In this document: in pieces, positions 1-11,100 of the stretch | How positions within the stretch are numbered: position 1 is the first letter of the stretch | Layout of the letters: each line of letters opens with the position of its first letter | Assembly: GCF_947241705.1 (NCBI RefSeq) | Contig: NC_079266.1 | Location: 62,001-126,000, forward strand | DNA length: 64,000 nucleotides | DNA from: Saccharomyces mikatae IFO 1815 | Lineage: Eukaryota; Ascomycota; Saccharomycetes; Saccharomycetales; Saccharomycetaceae | Direction: 5' to 3' | The notes under the pieces: model-generated | Database searches by the model: none | Told to the model about the DNA's origin: nothing | Seen by the model: the letters and a program-made list of their open reading frames with translations, nothing else | Made by a program: the position numbers and the translations under genes

Positions 1-889
1 CTTGAATAATAGTAAGACATTTGCCCAATGCCACTGCGGCATCTAATCGTATGACGAGTTTTGCATCTCTTAATGGCACCCAAATATTGTCGAGAATAGA
101 GTTAACGTAGGGATACAACAAGTAGGGCGAATTATCTGCCAACGCTTTTATAATTAATAGCGCAGCGTGCCGCCTGTATTCCATTTTAGAGCTCGAAGAG
201 TTGTTATCTGCCGTGAGAGTAAGCCAATCGATGCATGTTTTGACTTCAAATTCGACAAAATCTGATGTTAGTGTACCACCTGGCACGGCCAAACGGCCTA
301 AGGTATTGGCCGCTAATCTCATAACTTCAATGTCACTAGATGGGATTAAGACACGTAGATAGTTAGCAAGCCTTGAAGTTTGATTGGGTAATTCTTCTGT
401 ACTCAAATAAAACGAGATCAAAGTATCAACGGCGAGAATGCCGCCTATTCTCTCACTTGGGGTAAAACCATGAATAAGTTCAAATATCTTATTATTTAAA
501 CTGTTACTAAACCTTTGAAATTGCTCGACAGATACCTCCCTTGCCAATGATGTCAAAGTAGTGCTTAGTTCATTAGCGCCAGAGGTTCGTTCTTGTGGCA
601 CGTCGCTTTTAAGTTTATCAAAAATCAAATTTAAAGTAGAAAATGTTGTATCTAACTCTGAGTCTACAAAAGACTTTTTTCCGATATGGCCAGTTGAACT
701 AGTAATTACTCTATTCGGGTCATTGGGGTCATTGTGATTGGAATCAGTGTTTGAAGTTGTTGACATCTCATCATCGTGAGATAGTGATTTATGAGAGAGT
801 TTCTTTCTTGTTCTGTGCTTGCCTTCAGCTCGTTGTCGCAGAGACAATAGGTTAGGTGGTGAAGTGTATTTGTTAATATATTTGTTCAT
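1..889 (-). CDS. TOR2: TOR2, N-terminal part (cut by window edge)
   Basis: The minus-strand frame opens with ATG at 889 ([15 protein letters not shown]) and stays open to base 1, giving 296 codons of a protein that is about 2,470 residues in S. cerevisiae. Tor2 is the phosphatidylinositol-kinase-related protein kinase of TORC1 and TORC2, controlling growth and actin polarity. Only the basic, Ser/Asn-rich leader (about residues 1-75) and the first alpha-helical HEAT-type repeats are inside the window; the FRB, kinase and FATC domains lie outside. I recognised the gene from its N-terminus and from its place next to MNN4. A few residues differ from the S288C protein as I remember it. The closely related TOR1 is a weaker fit because its N-terminus differs. 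Confidence 0.95.
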   Translation of the reverse strand, partial: MNKYINKYTSPPNLLSLRQRAEGKHRTRKKLSHKSLSHDDEMSTTSNTDSNHNDPNDPNRVITSSTGHIGKKSFVDSELDTTFSTLNLIFDKLKSDVPQERTSGANELSTTLTSLAREVSVEQFQRFSNSLNNKIFELIHGFTPSERIGGILAVDTLISFYLSTEELPNQTSRLANYLRVLIPSSDIEVMRLAANTLGRLAVPGGTLTSDFVEFEVKTCIDWLTLTADNNSSSSKMEYRRHAALLIIKALADNSPYLLYPYVNSILDNIWVPLRDAKLVIRLDAAVALGKCLTIIQ

Positions 890-1428
890 CTCTCATATGG
901 CCGAAATAAGGGTTAGAAATGTCTTTTAAAAGATGATTTTTTGATCTTAATGACTATGCAGTTTATACACCCAGTGTGTACTTCTTACTATTCTTAGTCT
1001 TTCGAAAAGAAAAAGGGGAATAAAACTCAAATGCGGAAAGAATTGATCGGTCACTATGATGAATTATGATCTTCTTTTCCGTTCTTAAGCCTTTTAAGTT
1101 TTAATTACAGTTCATACGCTAATCTTGTTTAAACATCTTCAGTACTTAAAGTAGCATCCGGGTAAATGAACTGATATGACTTGAGAAACTCCTCTGCTAC
1201 AGAATATACAAACAAGTTTAATTTTATGAAGATTATACTTGAATTTAATAGAAAATGTATGTGTTTGATTAATTGCGATGTTGGTGACGTTTCGCTTCCG
1301 TTGAGATTATTTGTTACCCATCACTGGTGTCAAAATGCAACGACATGTAATGAAGGCGATAAATATATAATACAACTATAAAATGTGTGTGAAGGCTTTA
1401 GGAATGTGTTAAATCATAAATTAGCAAC
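890..1428. other. TOR2 promoter / MNN4 3' flank
   Basis: This 539-bp stretch lies between the start of TOR2 and the stop of MNN4, both on the minus strand, so it carries the TOR2 promoter and the MNN4 terminator. A plus-strand frame at 1181-1381 begins with TTG and is not a credible gene. I see no RNA gene or mobile element. Confidence 0.6.
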
Positions 1429-4400
1429 TTAGTTTTGTGCATTATGATTATTCTGTTCCTCTTCCTTCTTCTTCTTTTCTTCCTCTTCCTTCTTCTTCTC
1501 TTCCTCTTCCTTCTTCTTCTTTTCTTCCTCTTCTTTCTTCTTCTTCTCTTCCTCTTCTTTCTTCTTCTTTTCTTCCTCTTCTTTCTTCTTCTTCTCTTCC
1601 TCTTCTTTCTTCTTCCTCTCTTCCTCTTCTTTCTTCTTCTTCTCTTCCTCCTCTTTCTTTTTCCTCTCTTCTTCTTCTTTCTTCTTCTTCTCTTCCTCTT
1701 CTTTCTTCTTCTTCTCTTCTTCCTTTTTCTTCTTCTCTTCCTCTTCTTTCTTCTTCTTTTCCCTCTTCTTTCTTTCTTCAAGCACTTTTAGATACGCATA
1801 GTCCTCGTATATAACAATTGGATCCTTATCAAACATTCTAATACCTTTCCTATTAGCATCGGATAAAGTAGGCGCAAAAAGATCTAAACCGTAGGAATTC
1901 AAATTCAAAAAGGCGTTACTACTCAAGTTCAGACTCGATCTAAAATCCGCAGGATTTACATCAACATTGCTAGGAAGTTTATAATCAACTGTATTGCCAT
2001 CTGGAATATTCCCAGTTTCATCAGAAGTGATATTGAAAAGTGAGAAATTCCTATATTTTAGACTGACAGACAAATCGATTATCTTTCCAGCATATTCTTC
2101 ATGAACTAACTTAGTAACATGTTCTAATGTAGTCTTGTTCATGATATTTGATAAATTTTCCCACATGGCCTTTTCATAAGCGAAAAGGAAGGGATCTTTG
2201 GCGGGCGAATTTAGCTTGGGAGCAACATTAATGCGTAATTGATGTAATAGCTTTTTCTTCTCAATAAATGACAAGTTTTGACAATACTGAATTTCCAATT
2301 CCTTCTGCCTATAGGCCGTGACGTTAAAAGAATTGTACAAATTAGTAAATACCTCGATAAAGCCAGCTTTTGGGATATTTTTATAAATTAAGCGAACGTC
2401 GTCCATGGACAGGTTTTTGAAAGAATACTCAGAGACCTTGTTGGAATCGAAAAGTTTAGACTCAAATTTTGTAGAAGAGATATCTTTCAAGAGGTTTGGA
2501 TTCCATGAATTGATGCTGGGGATATTTGGATACCACGAATTAATGTTACTGCATTTTTTCAAGTCATTGTAATCAAACCAAAACCTGAATTCGGGCAAGT
2601 AGGCTGTATTCTTGTAAGCATCAAATGCATATCTATCAGGTACGTGGTATTCATTCTGCAAACAGTACGTATGTCTGTGAGGAATCAGCGCGGGTACACC
2701 ATGGAAAACAGTATTGATTAAGGGAGACAATTCTTCAAAGGAGTTAAAATGATTGTTTCTACAGTTATAGAGTTTCAATTTATCATTGAGGAAATATCTT
2801 TGCTTCGGGTTCAACTTGTTCTCAATGGTCCCAGACTTGGGCAGCTCCTCCAATTCCTTTTTCAAGAGATTTTTCAGATCATTATTAGAAGAAATCCTTT
2901 TATGCTTTTTATTTTCGTCACTGTCAATGTAATCACGTAATTCAGTGATGTTCAGAGTAGCCAAATTGACCAGCCCATCATCCACTTTATCGGGAAAAAT
3001 AGCGGTTTCACCATCGGATTCTGGGATATTTTTGATGTCCAAATGTTCCTCCTGCAAGCGCTCTTCGATGTACGAGTTCAAGTAATCTCTACTGGGGGCA
3101 GAGGTACTAGCTAAACCGGTGATATCAATATAAAGTCCTGTGTCAACGTCAATGAATCTCGCATCAATATTGTTTTTACCGTTACCATTGACTCTTACTG
3201 TCAAAGAGTCACTGACGTCAAGGAAGTAACGACCATTACCCTCTCGTGGATCTTCCAGTATTAAAGATTGATTGAAGTACTGGCTGAGCCAATGTAGATG
3301 CTTGACGGGCATTTGTAAATCGAAATCATTGTCCCAAGGAAAAGCCATCCCATTGTAAAGATAGCCATACAGTGTACCATGAGACAACCAAGATATGATA
3401 CCATTGGCCTTTGTAAATTTTTGAAAAGTCCTAATCATCGAATTCAGTCTTGCCTGGTATTCTTGCTTGTCATTGATCAATGTGTCACCATTGAAAAATC
3501 TTTTGTCACGGTGGAAGCCCATACCTTTATATTGTTTAACGGCACCAGCTTCATAAAAGAACTTTCTTTGCATTGCAGGACTTACCTTTATGGAGTTTTT
3601 CAAACTTTTCAAATAGTTCTCGTTATGTGCGGAAAAATTGTCTGGATCGAGTTTCTTCTGTGACTCCAACTCTTCAATTCTCTTGGATGCATCAAACGAA
3701 AAATCTGAAAAGGATAATTCTACCAGATCCTTGTCAAAGGTAGATTTATCAGTTTCTTTGATATCGAGTTTATATAGGGAGTTCGTTTCATGATTGGAGA
3801 CAAATTTCTGAAAAAGACTGTTGTGGTTGAACACCACGTCCTGGTTCATTTTCTTCTTCTTTTTGTTCGTAGAATTGACGTTATCAGTAATATACTTCTG
3901 CAACATACCGGATTGCACCAAGTTCCTAGACTTATCTGTTTGCAAGGGCACCTGGTATGTGGAATTGTCCGATTCAATGATGGAAATGGACAGCGGAGGA
4001 GACTGACTGGTTAAGATGTAGTTTCTTGCCTGCAATTGAAAAACTTCTGCCCTGACTTTATCATACAGCTCCATTATCCGGAACTGCGTATTAAATTTCA
4101 AATCCTTGGGAGAACCATCCCCGTTTGGGGAAAACAGCTTAGAACAATGCTTTTCTAGTTCCTTTGTGTCCTTGATTCTGTCCTGGTTCCTTGCGGTCTT
4201 ATACCACATTTTCTTCGCATATTTGTTTCTTTCGTATAGGAACAAAGGTTCGCCGAGTTCCTTCTCAATGGCATCCAAAGACTCTTTATCGAAGGCGGAT
4301 TGGAAAAGAAAATTGCAAGGTAGAGTGGTGTTTTCAATGGAAATCAATTTATTCAGCTCGTGGAATGTAGTCCAATCATACCAAGAAAAGGGCAGTTTCT

Positions 4401-4881
4401 CCGGCTTATTTGCGTCATTATTTTGCAGGTGGTTCAGCACAACGGACCACGTCAGACGGGGGTCAAAGTCATAAAACTTCAAGTCGTTGACAGATTCGAG
4501 CTTTTTGCTCTTTTGAGGGCCCATCTTTACTATGAGCAGATCTTTTTGTAGTGTATATTCATTCACCCATCTAGGGTCGGTACTGAATTTTAGATTCTCG
4601 TATAACGTCTTGGCGAACTGCATCTTACGATCGTTTTTTAGGGACGAAGTCAGGAAACCATACCAAGAGTTGTCATCGCTGTCGATATCGTTGTAATGAG
4701 GCAAGTAGCTTGTTCCTTCTTGGAATGCATTATGTTGCCGCGGGTTCGACCAGATGAACGTCACAATGATGATCTGCAGCAGGACGAGTGGGAACAGAAT
4801 CCGCCTTAATGGGTAGCGTTTGACACGCAGTAAACCAGACAAAAACCGTCTATGGAGTTGCGATGGTTTTGACTGAAGCAT
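1429..4881 (-). CDS. MNN4: Mnn4, positive regulator of mannosylphosphate transfer to N-glycans
   Basis: This codes for 1,150 residues from ATG at 4881; the S288C protein is 1,178. A type II membrane protein is indicated: a basic N-terminus followed by one hydrophobic segment at about residues 26-45, with the rest lumenal. The central part is a LicD/fukutin-type nucleotidyltransferase-like domain, with HGTLYG at about 501 and an acidic DNDFD at 517-521. Mnn4 works with Mnn6 in the Golgi to add mannosylphosphate to N-linked and O-linked glycans; whether it is itself catalytic is not settled as far as I know. The last ~110 residues are a highly charged run of Lys-block/Glu-block repeats, as in S. 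cerevisiae, followed by a short Asn/Gln-rich tail. The repeat length and tail differ from S288C. Confidence 0.96.
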   Translation of the reverse strand: MLQSKPSQLHRRFLSGLLRVKRYPLRRILFPLVLLQIIIVTFIWSNPRQHNAFQEGTSYLPHYNDIDSDDNSWYGFLTSSLKNDRKMQFAKTLYENLKFSTDPRWVNEYTLQKDLLIVKMGPQKSKKLESVNDLKFYDFDPRLTWSVVLNHLQNNDANKPEKLPFSWYDWTTFHELNKLISIENTTLPCNFLFQSAFDKESLDAIEKELGEPLFLYERNKYAKKMWYKTARNQDRIKDTKELEKHCSKLFSPNGDGSPKDLKFNTQFRIMELYDKVRAEVFQLQARNYILTSQSPPLSISIIESDNSTYQVPLQTDKSRNLVQSGMLQKYITDNVNSTNKKKKKMNQDVVFNHNSLFQKFVSNHETNSLYKLDIKETDKSTFDKDLVELSFSDFSFDASKRIEELESQKKLDPDNFSAHNENYLKSLKNSIKVSPAMQRKFFYEAGAVKQYKGMGFHRDKRFFNGDTLINDKQEYQARLNSMIRTFQKFTKANGIISWLSHGTLYGYLYNGMAFPWDNDFDLQMPVKHLHWLSQYFNQSLILEDPREGNGRYFLDVSDSLTVRVNGNGKNNIDARFIDVDTGLYIDITGLASTSAPSRDYLNSYIEERLQEEHLDIKNIPESDGETAIFPDKVDDGLVNLATLNITELRDYIDSDENKKHKRISSNNDLKNLLKKELEELPKSGTIENKLNPKQRYFLNDKLKLYNCRNNHFNSFEELSPLINTVFHGVPALIPHRHTYCLQNEYHVPDRYAFDAYKNTAYLPEFRFWFDYNDLKKCSNINSWYPNIPSINSWNPNLLKDISSTKFESKLFDSNKVSEYSFKNLSMDDVRLIYKNIPKAGFIEVFTNLYNSFNVTAYRQKELEIQYCQNLSFIEKKKLLHQLRINVAPKLNSPAKDPFLFAYEKAMWENLSNIMNKTTLEHVTKLVHEEYAGKIIDLSVSLKYRNFSLFNITSDETGNIPDGNTVDYKLPSNVDVNPADFRSSLNLSSNAFLNLNSYGLDLFAPTLSDANRKGIRMFDKDPIVIYEDYAYLKVLEERKKREKKKKEEEEKKKKEEEKKKKEEEEKKKKEEEERKKKEEEEKKKKEEEERKKKEEEEKKKKEEEEKKKKEEEEKKKKEEEEKKKKEEEEKKKEEEEKKKKEEEQNNHNAQN
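1456..1780. repeat. Uninterrupted 325-nt pyrimidine tract encoding the KKKKEEEE repeat of Mnn4
   Basis: Every base from 1456 to 1780 on the plus strand is C or T, so the MNN4 sense strand is pure purine for 325 nt. The tract is built from Lys (AAG/AAA) and Glu (GAA/GAG) codons in ~27-nt units with occasional Arg (AGG/AGA). Because it lacks stop codons in most frames, it creates spurious open frames on both strands (for example 1398-1781 minus and 1435-1814 plus); these are not genes. Confidence 0.95.
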
Positions 4882-5697
4882 ACCTAGTTACGTTTCTCTG
4901 CGTAGAATTATGAGATTGTTAAGTGGGATGCGAGTATGTCTAGCGGAAGGTAAAGGGAATAGGACAAATTGTGGAAACGTGCTTCTTTAATCTGTTTATT
5001 TATTAGTCGAGCTGATATGTTAAAGGAAATGAGGGGGGGGGTGAAAATTAGCTAAAGATATAATTATTCTTAATGACTAGTGATCAGAGAAACGCTATAA
5101 AGTATAAAGATTAAGACGGCTCGAGCGCTGATACTGGTTGAAAGCCACGTAAGTAATCGCGTAGTACATTCGAGCCAAGAATTAACGGTTGGCATTTTTT
5201 CTTTCTTTTTTTGATTTTTTTTTTTTTTTTCAATTATTAATTTGCATTCCGTAAACTTTAGACTCTAGGGTAGATTGGTTTTAGATGCAGTATGTTCGTC
5301 ATGGACAAGGAGACTCGGGTGTAAAGGGAGTAAAATCCGAGTGAATAACTAAATAACCGTGCACCACGCCCGTATAGGTAAGCAGAGGGAATTTTGCACC
5401 AGTTTTGTTCTTTAACGGTAATTCCACGGAAGACCAACTCCAAACATCATAAGTTAGTGTTTTCTAGCCCGCAGGACCTCTTGGCATTTGAGCAAATCCA
5501 TGCAAAGAGCAGTACACACTGACGGCAACTAACGCCGCCGCTGAGATTGGCCGGAGCGCTGAAGAAATGAGGAGTAGAAAGGGGAGAACTATTACGTAGT
5601 TAACTGTTTGTTGTTCGTAAGATTGTATGTAGTATTTGGGGGAGCGGGAGGGGGGATAAGGATCTTATTTACGGTGTGCTGCACATTCTCGTTAAGT
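4882..5697. other. MNN4 promoter / PTK1 3' flank
   Basis: This 816-bp gap between the MNN4 start and the PTK1 stop (both minus strand) holds the MNN4 promoter. It includes an eight-G run near 5033 and a run of about 18 T near 5213-5230. A 61-codon minus frame at 5258-5443 starts with TTG and is not supported. No RNA gene or transposon relic is visible. Confidence 0.6.
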
Positions 5698-7686
5698 TTA
5701 AGTTGACGCCTGAATCTGAGAAGATGCCGCACTAGAGCTAGTAACCAAGCTGCTAGTGATGTTCAGATGGTGATGCACGACAGCCCTATGTGGAGCGGGA
5801 GTTGACTTGGGAGTTGCGGGAGTTGCGGGAACTGCGGGAGTTGCGGGAACTGCGGAGGTTTCGTCACTGATCGGTGGGGTTTCTTTAACCGTAAACAGCA
5901 CCTCCGCGCCAGCGCACGAGCGCGCTGGCGGCGGCGGCGGCTGTGCTGCCGCTGGTGCTGGCTCCGGTGCCGGTGCCATCATGGAAGGATGGGCGGCTAT
6001 ATCGACCATTGACCTAATGGGGACACGGGTCTTCAGAAAAGGATTTGAGGTGGGTGTAGTTGTCGCAACGTCTGTAGTGATATGGAACCCACGTAGATTC
6101 TCATACGTTGTGGTCTTGATAATAGGTTTCTTGCACACAAACTCGTCGTCAGCATCTACACACGTTTCGATGCCCTGGAACCACGGATCTTCAAATAAAT
6201 CGTCCATGGTGTAGCGAGTGGAGGCTTCCGGGTCGGCGAGGCGCCACGCCACGCGGGACGCATGGCCATTCTTGAAGTTTCTAGCCAAGTGATACTCCAT
6301 TCCCGGCCCCGGGCGGTGGTTACCGCGATCGCGAAACCCGCGGTTATGAAGGCGAATGAAGTTTTCATATGCGTCACAGTAATCGCGGAAGCCAGTGTCA
6401 CAGCTGCATGACTCTAGGAATGGAATAACATTGTTGACGAGGGTCATGAGGATGATGCCTAGGCCGTAGCAATCCAGAGCACGTGGGTCGTACGGCTGCT
6501 GCAACTCTGTGCCATAGTGTTTCTTAACGTCGTAGTACATCACCTCTGGAGGCGCGTACGGTGGCGAGCCAATCATTCCCGCGCACTTTTTAATGGGGCT
6601 TGACAAGTCGTGTGGATCTGTGTGGTACCAGTCTGAAATACCGAAATCTGTCAGCTTACACACGCCTTCCGGGGATAAAAGCACATTTTCAGGTTTCAAG
6701 TCACGATGGGCGATGCCCTGGTCATGACAGAATTTGACGCCACGCGCTACCTGTTTGAAGATGCAGTACTTCTCCACAAGGGCGACATTTCGCCACCCGG
6801 ATTTTTGGATCATCGCAAAGAGATCTCGTAGGCCAAGCTCCATGATGAACCCCCACCCGCGAGTGATGTACACGGTGGTGGGCACCTTGACCAAGAGGAA
6901 GGTGTTTGTGATGTGGACGTGGTGACTTAAGTGCTTTGCGATGATGAATTCTTTCGAACAACGCTTGTAGAACTTCTCCGGCGTTTCATTGTAGATCATG
7001 TTTAGCTTCTTTAGAGCGAATACATCCTTCTTGCGGTACTTAGAACGGATTTTGCGCACTTCGCACGAGCCACCCCATCCGATGGTTTTGTTCTCGTCAT
7101 CAAAGACGAAGTTGTCGCTAAATTGTACGCTCGCCTCCTTTATCTCGTCTGGTAGATACTCGTTCGGGTCGACGATCGGGATCGGCAGCATGCGGATGTT
7201 CGAATCCCCGTCGTGAAGGTAGAATCCCAAATCAGGGTCCTTTTTCGTAGTAGTGGAGGAAGACGATAGCGATGTACTCGGTGTTGAGACACCGTATGGG
7301 TTATACACCATGCGTTCGTTGCTGAACTTGGAGTTTGAGGCATTACGCGAAGTGGAGGAATGCCTGTTCCCTCTTGATATGGATATACCGGCGCTACCCG
7401 GGCGTAGAATTTTGTGTGAGATAGGCGACGAAGAGCTGTTGTTGTTGGTTGTGTGAACAAAGGAGTTTGCACGGCGGGAGGTCTTTAATGAGCTCGGCAG
7501 TTTCGAACTGGGGGATTCGGTTTTGTTTGTACTTGGGGAGTGGAAACTTGGAGGTACGGAGGCCTTTTTTTTCAGTTTATGCTCATGGTTAGAGCTCAAC
7601 AGCTTCTTGCCGAAAAACTTCAATGCTGATACTGAGGAAATTGGTTGTTGGGATATCTTGGTAGAATGATTGTGGGAGGCTGTCAT
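5698..7686 (-). CDS. PTK1: Ptk1, serine/threonine protein kinase (polyamine transport regulation)
   Basis: The 662-residue frame from ATG at 7686 has the same length as S. cerevisiae Ptk1. A Ser/Thr/Asn-rich N-terminal region of about 190 residues precedes a complete kinase domain: glycine-rich loop (GWGGSCEV), catalytic lysine K226 in FALKKL, HRDLKPEN with catalytic D329, DFG with D347 and an APPE segment. The order and residues indicate an active kinase of the yeast Npr1/Hal5/Ptk family, whose members control plasma-membrane transport; Ptk1 is linked to high-affinity polyamine uptake. The C-terminal ~110 residues are low complexity, rich in Ala and Pro (PPPPP, ATP/AVP repeats), and unusually GC-rich for this window. 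Confidence 0.95.
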   Translation of the reverse strand: MTASHNHSTKISQQPISSVSALKFFGKKLLSSNHEHKLKKKASVPPSFHSPSTNKTESPSSKLPSSLKTSRRANSFVHTTNNNSSSSPISHKILRPGSAGISISRGNRHSSTSRNASNSKFSNERMVYNPYGVSTPSTSLSSSSTTTKKDPDLGFYLHDGDSNIRMLPIPIVDPNEYLPDEIKEASVQFSDNFVFDDENKTIGWGGSCEVRKIRSKYRKKDVFALKKLNMIYNETPEKFYKRCSKEFIIAKHLSHHVHITNTFLLVKVPTTVYITRGWGFIMELGLRDLFAMIQKSGWRNVALVEKYCIFKQVARGVKFCHDQGIAHRDLKPENVLLSPEGVCKLTDFGISDWYHTDPHDLSSPIKKCAGMIGSPPYAPPEVMYYDVKKHYGTELQQPYDPRALDCYGLGIILMTLVNNVIPFLESCSCDTGFRDYCDAYENFIRLHNRGFRDRGNHRPGPGMEYHLARNFKNGHASRVAWRLADPEASTRYTMDDLFEDPWFQGIETCVDADDEFVCKKPIIKTTTYENLRGFHITTDVATTTPTSNPFLKTRVPIRSMVDIAAHPSMMAPAPEPAPAAAQPPPPPARSCAGAEVLFTVKETPPISDETSAVPATPAVPATPATPKSTPAPHRAVVHHHLNITSSLVTSSSAASSQIQAST
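5809..5853. repeat. 9-bp coding minisatellite in PTK1
   Basis: Five tandem 9-nt units of 'gggagttgc' or 'gggaactgc' occupy 5809-5853. On the PTK1 strand they encode repeated Ala-Thr-Pro or Ala-Val-Pro triplets in the low-complexity C-terminal tail. The frame is kept because the unit is three codons long. Confidence 0.9.
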
Positions 7687-8179
7687 TGGTTTACGATGCG
7701 ACTCGATGTGAATGTTTGCGTAGAAGAAGAAAAAATGGTCTATATGCTGATGCTCAATATATTTGGTTTTAGACAGTGCTTATAAGTACATGAAGGCTTG
7801 TTTCCAGCGGTATACGGTCGAAAAATGTATATATACTTCTTCAGAATAGACTTCTGCAGGAGAAAAAGGAGAAAGGAAAATGGAAACGTGGGTATGGGCT
7901 TAAAGCAACTAGCAAACTGCAGCAGACATGCGTGTTATGTATGCAACCCCGGATTTCTTTCAATTCATCTGAACCTTGCTTCTCCTTTACCGTGGCAATA
8001 TTTTCGGGTTTTTCATTCTCACCCCAAGCAAAAAAAATGTGTTATGTAATTTCACCATTATTTTTTCCGTCGTGCGTGCTTTGGTGTGATACAATAGGGT
8101 TATGTCGCGTATAAGCTAAGGTGCGCCGCAGAACATCCTTTAAGGGAAACGTGTTTGTTCCTTTTATTTTCTCTTTCTT
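7687..8179. other. PTK1 promoter / PEX1 3' flank
   Basis: A 493-bp interval between the PTK1 start and the PEX1 stop, both on the minus strand. A plus-strand frame at 7798-8049 begins with TTG and has no recognisable content. Nothing else is seen. Confidence 0.55.
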
Positions 8180-11100
8180 TCACATTAGGGAGAGCCGGCT
8201 GCCGATGTCAATGGAATTCTCACCATTTGGCATCTCACCATCTCTATCCTGCTGAAACCTGTCGTAAATTTCCCTTAATTTGACCAATTCACTCGTTGAA
8301 ATGCTAGGCTTCGTCTCTTGACATGCCTCTATCAAATCGTTTATTGTGACCACAGCTGTTCGCTTGGAGGCATGCGAAATGGTTGTATTCATTTCGTGCA
8401 CCACATCTTGCTGCAGGAGCGTTCTTAGCCGTAGCCTGTTTTCTTCTTTGTGTCCGTTCTCGTTAATTATAAAGTACTCTATGCCGTTGTTTGCCGATAT
8501 CACTTCGGGTTCCCCTGCAGTAGACAACCATCTGTGTACAGATTTCAAATATGCATTATAGCAGAGACCTTGTAAGTCAGCACCAGAAAATCCAGCCGTC
8601 TTTTCAGCGATCAATTTTAAATCTGTATTGTCTTCTAATGCAAACTTTTTCAATCCCGTATCCTTGTCTCGGGAATTGACCACAGTTTGCAAAATATCTA
8701 GCCTTTCTGATTCAGTTGGTATATCACAAATCACACTTTTGTCCAATCTCCCCGGCCTCAGCAATGCGCTATCGATTAAGTCGGGCCTACTTGTAGCCGC
8801 TAAAATATACACACCATCAAGGCCTTCAGCACCATCCATTTGAGTCAATAATTGATTGACTACACGGTCTGTGACACCAGTGGAATCATGACCTCTCTTC
8901 GGTGCAATAGAATCAAATTCATCAAAAAAAAGAATACAAGGTTTGACAGACTGTGCTCTTTCAAACAAATCTCTAATATTTTGTTCACTAGCACCTATAA
9001 ACTTGTTTAAAACTTCGGGTCCCTTGACGGAAATAAAGTTCAGCCCACATTGTTGTGCTACGGCACTCGCCAAGAGCGTCTTACCACAGCCAGGATACCC
9101 ATACAGTAGAATTCCGGATCTTAGTCTTAAAGGACAATTGGCGAAAATAGGCTCATATTTTGTTGGCCACTCTAAGGTTTCGAGGAGAATTTTTTTAGCA
9201 TTAGCCAATGCACCAATATCCCCCCATTTAATGTTGGTTTCTTTGGTTAGCTTCACTCCACGCAGCGCAGAAGGTGTAAACCCTCCAAGAGATTTCAAGA
9301 AAAACTCTCTCGTTACTACATTATTACAATCTTTCTGTAACTGTAAATCGTAGAACATCTTCTCTGTAAATATTTTCAAGTCCAAAGGTGAAAATCCTTC
9401 TGTCTCTAATGACAAATCATTGAATTGCACGTCTCGATTTAATTTCATGACTGTATTCTTCGAAAAAAAATACTCCAATAAATTTTCTCTTGCTAGTTTG
9501 TCAGGTGCTCTGAGAGTCCAACATTTAGAAACAAAATGCTTATCAAATAATAACGAATTTATATGAGTTTTCTCCTTACCTGAAAATAAAACTCTGATGC
9601 ATCTGTTATCCTTACTAAACATTTTCTCCACCTGAGTAATGAAAAAATTCAAGAGTTTACTTGCATTATCCCATTGACCACTGTTGGGTTGTTCTTCTTC
9701 ATTAGATGTAGGTTTGCCAAATAGACTTTCAACATTATCTAGCACAATCAGAGAAGGACCATACCAATAACAGAAAGAGCACCATTCCATAATCAATCTT
9801 TGCATTTTATCCAAATTTGATGTCTCGTGCAATGTATCACAATCTTCATATTTGACAAAAATGTGATGTTCCTTTTTGACTTCATCCATGAGCTCTTTTA
9901 ATAATATTGTCTTTCCCATACCTTGCTTCCCGTCTAATATAATTGCCGGTGAGGCAATGACGGGTGATGTTAAATAATCCACCATTTCCTGCTTGATATT
10001 ATTCACAGTAATAAAATGATCTTCAACCCCATTAGTGCAAGTAACTTTATCATTTTCTTCAATGTAATATGCCTTAGATAGATACCCTTCAAAAAGTTTT
10101 TTAGCTTCTTCTTTTTCCATTTGTTTTATTTCCCATTGGACAGAATCCTTGGGTGTCTTATTCAAGTCAAGTAATTTTTGCACAGATTTCCCCTTTCTTA
10201 TTTCAATCATAATTTGTTCTTTTGGAAGTATTAAGTTATTAGTCAACAAGCTTCCCTTCAACAAATCTCGGTAGCTTTTCTCACTCTTTGAAGAAAAGTC
10301 TTTACCAAAATACTTGATAATGACTTTTACATTTTCTCCAGGTATCATACTTGTTTGACATATTTGTAAAAACTCTAACTTCATTTTAGCCCCATTAGTT
10401 GGATGTGCAAAAAATGCCTCCCAAAGGTATGAACTCAAGCAGATATGATTTTCAGGTACCAGACTATTACATTTAATAGAAACGCCAATCTTTTTTGGCA
10501 GAACATCAACTGTTTTGTTATCCGAATCGCTTTTCTTTAATTGTCTTAAACTGCACTGTATGATGGAAAGGTAGCCTTTTTGAGATGGTAATAGCACTCC
10601 ATTATTAACATATACAACAAAAGGTTTCTTTTTAGTGCAGTCGACTTCACATATAGTACTTCTCAATACCACCTTTTTTATAATTTGGTATGTATCACTT
10701 TTCAACATGTTGTCATCATTGTGGGCATGCTCAACTTTCATGAAACGTGTTTTATTAACTTTTGGTGCTACGACAACTAACGAGCCATCTGTAAGTCTCG
10801 CAGAGGTTAATGATGGTACCACTTTGTCAATTTTAAATTTTGTTACAATGCCTTCTAGATAGCAAATTAGAGTTTCACCGGGAGTAACGATACGAGTTTG
10901 GTGTAAAATCTCACCATTTTGAAACTTCATAGCGTTGGAATCAATTATCTCCCAATCATCACTTGTCTCCGGTATAACATATACTTCTGTGGCTAAACGT
11001 GTTTGGTCATATCGCTCGATGTATAAGTCTACCAATGGAAACTTCTGATTAATGTCATATACAGAGGCTAGTATAGGATTGATTAGGACAGTGTTCTCAT

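Noticed and set aside
1398-1814. Long open frames on both strands over the MNN4 3' end (1398-1781 minus, 1435-1791 plus, 1437-1814 plus)
   Set aside because: They come from the pure pyrimidine tract, which has no stop codons in most frames. Translations are only Lys/Arg or Phe/Leu/Ser runs.
5807-6214. 135-codon plus-strand frame antisense to the PTK1 3' end
   Set aside because: It mirrors the GC-rich, Ala/Pro-coding tail of PTK1, which lacks stops on the other strand. It has no recognisable domain.
8943-9353. 136-codon plus-strand frame antisense to PEX1
   Set aside because: It overlaps the highly conserved AAA D2 module on the other strand and shows no protein features of its own.
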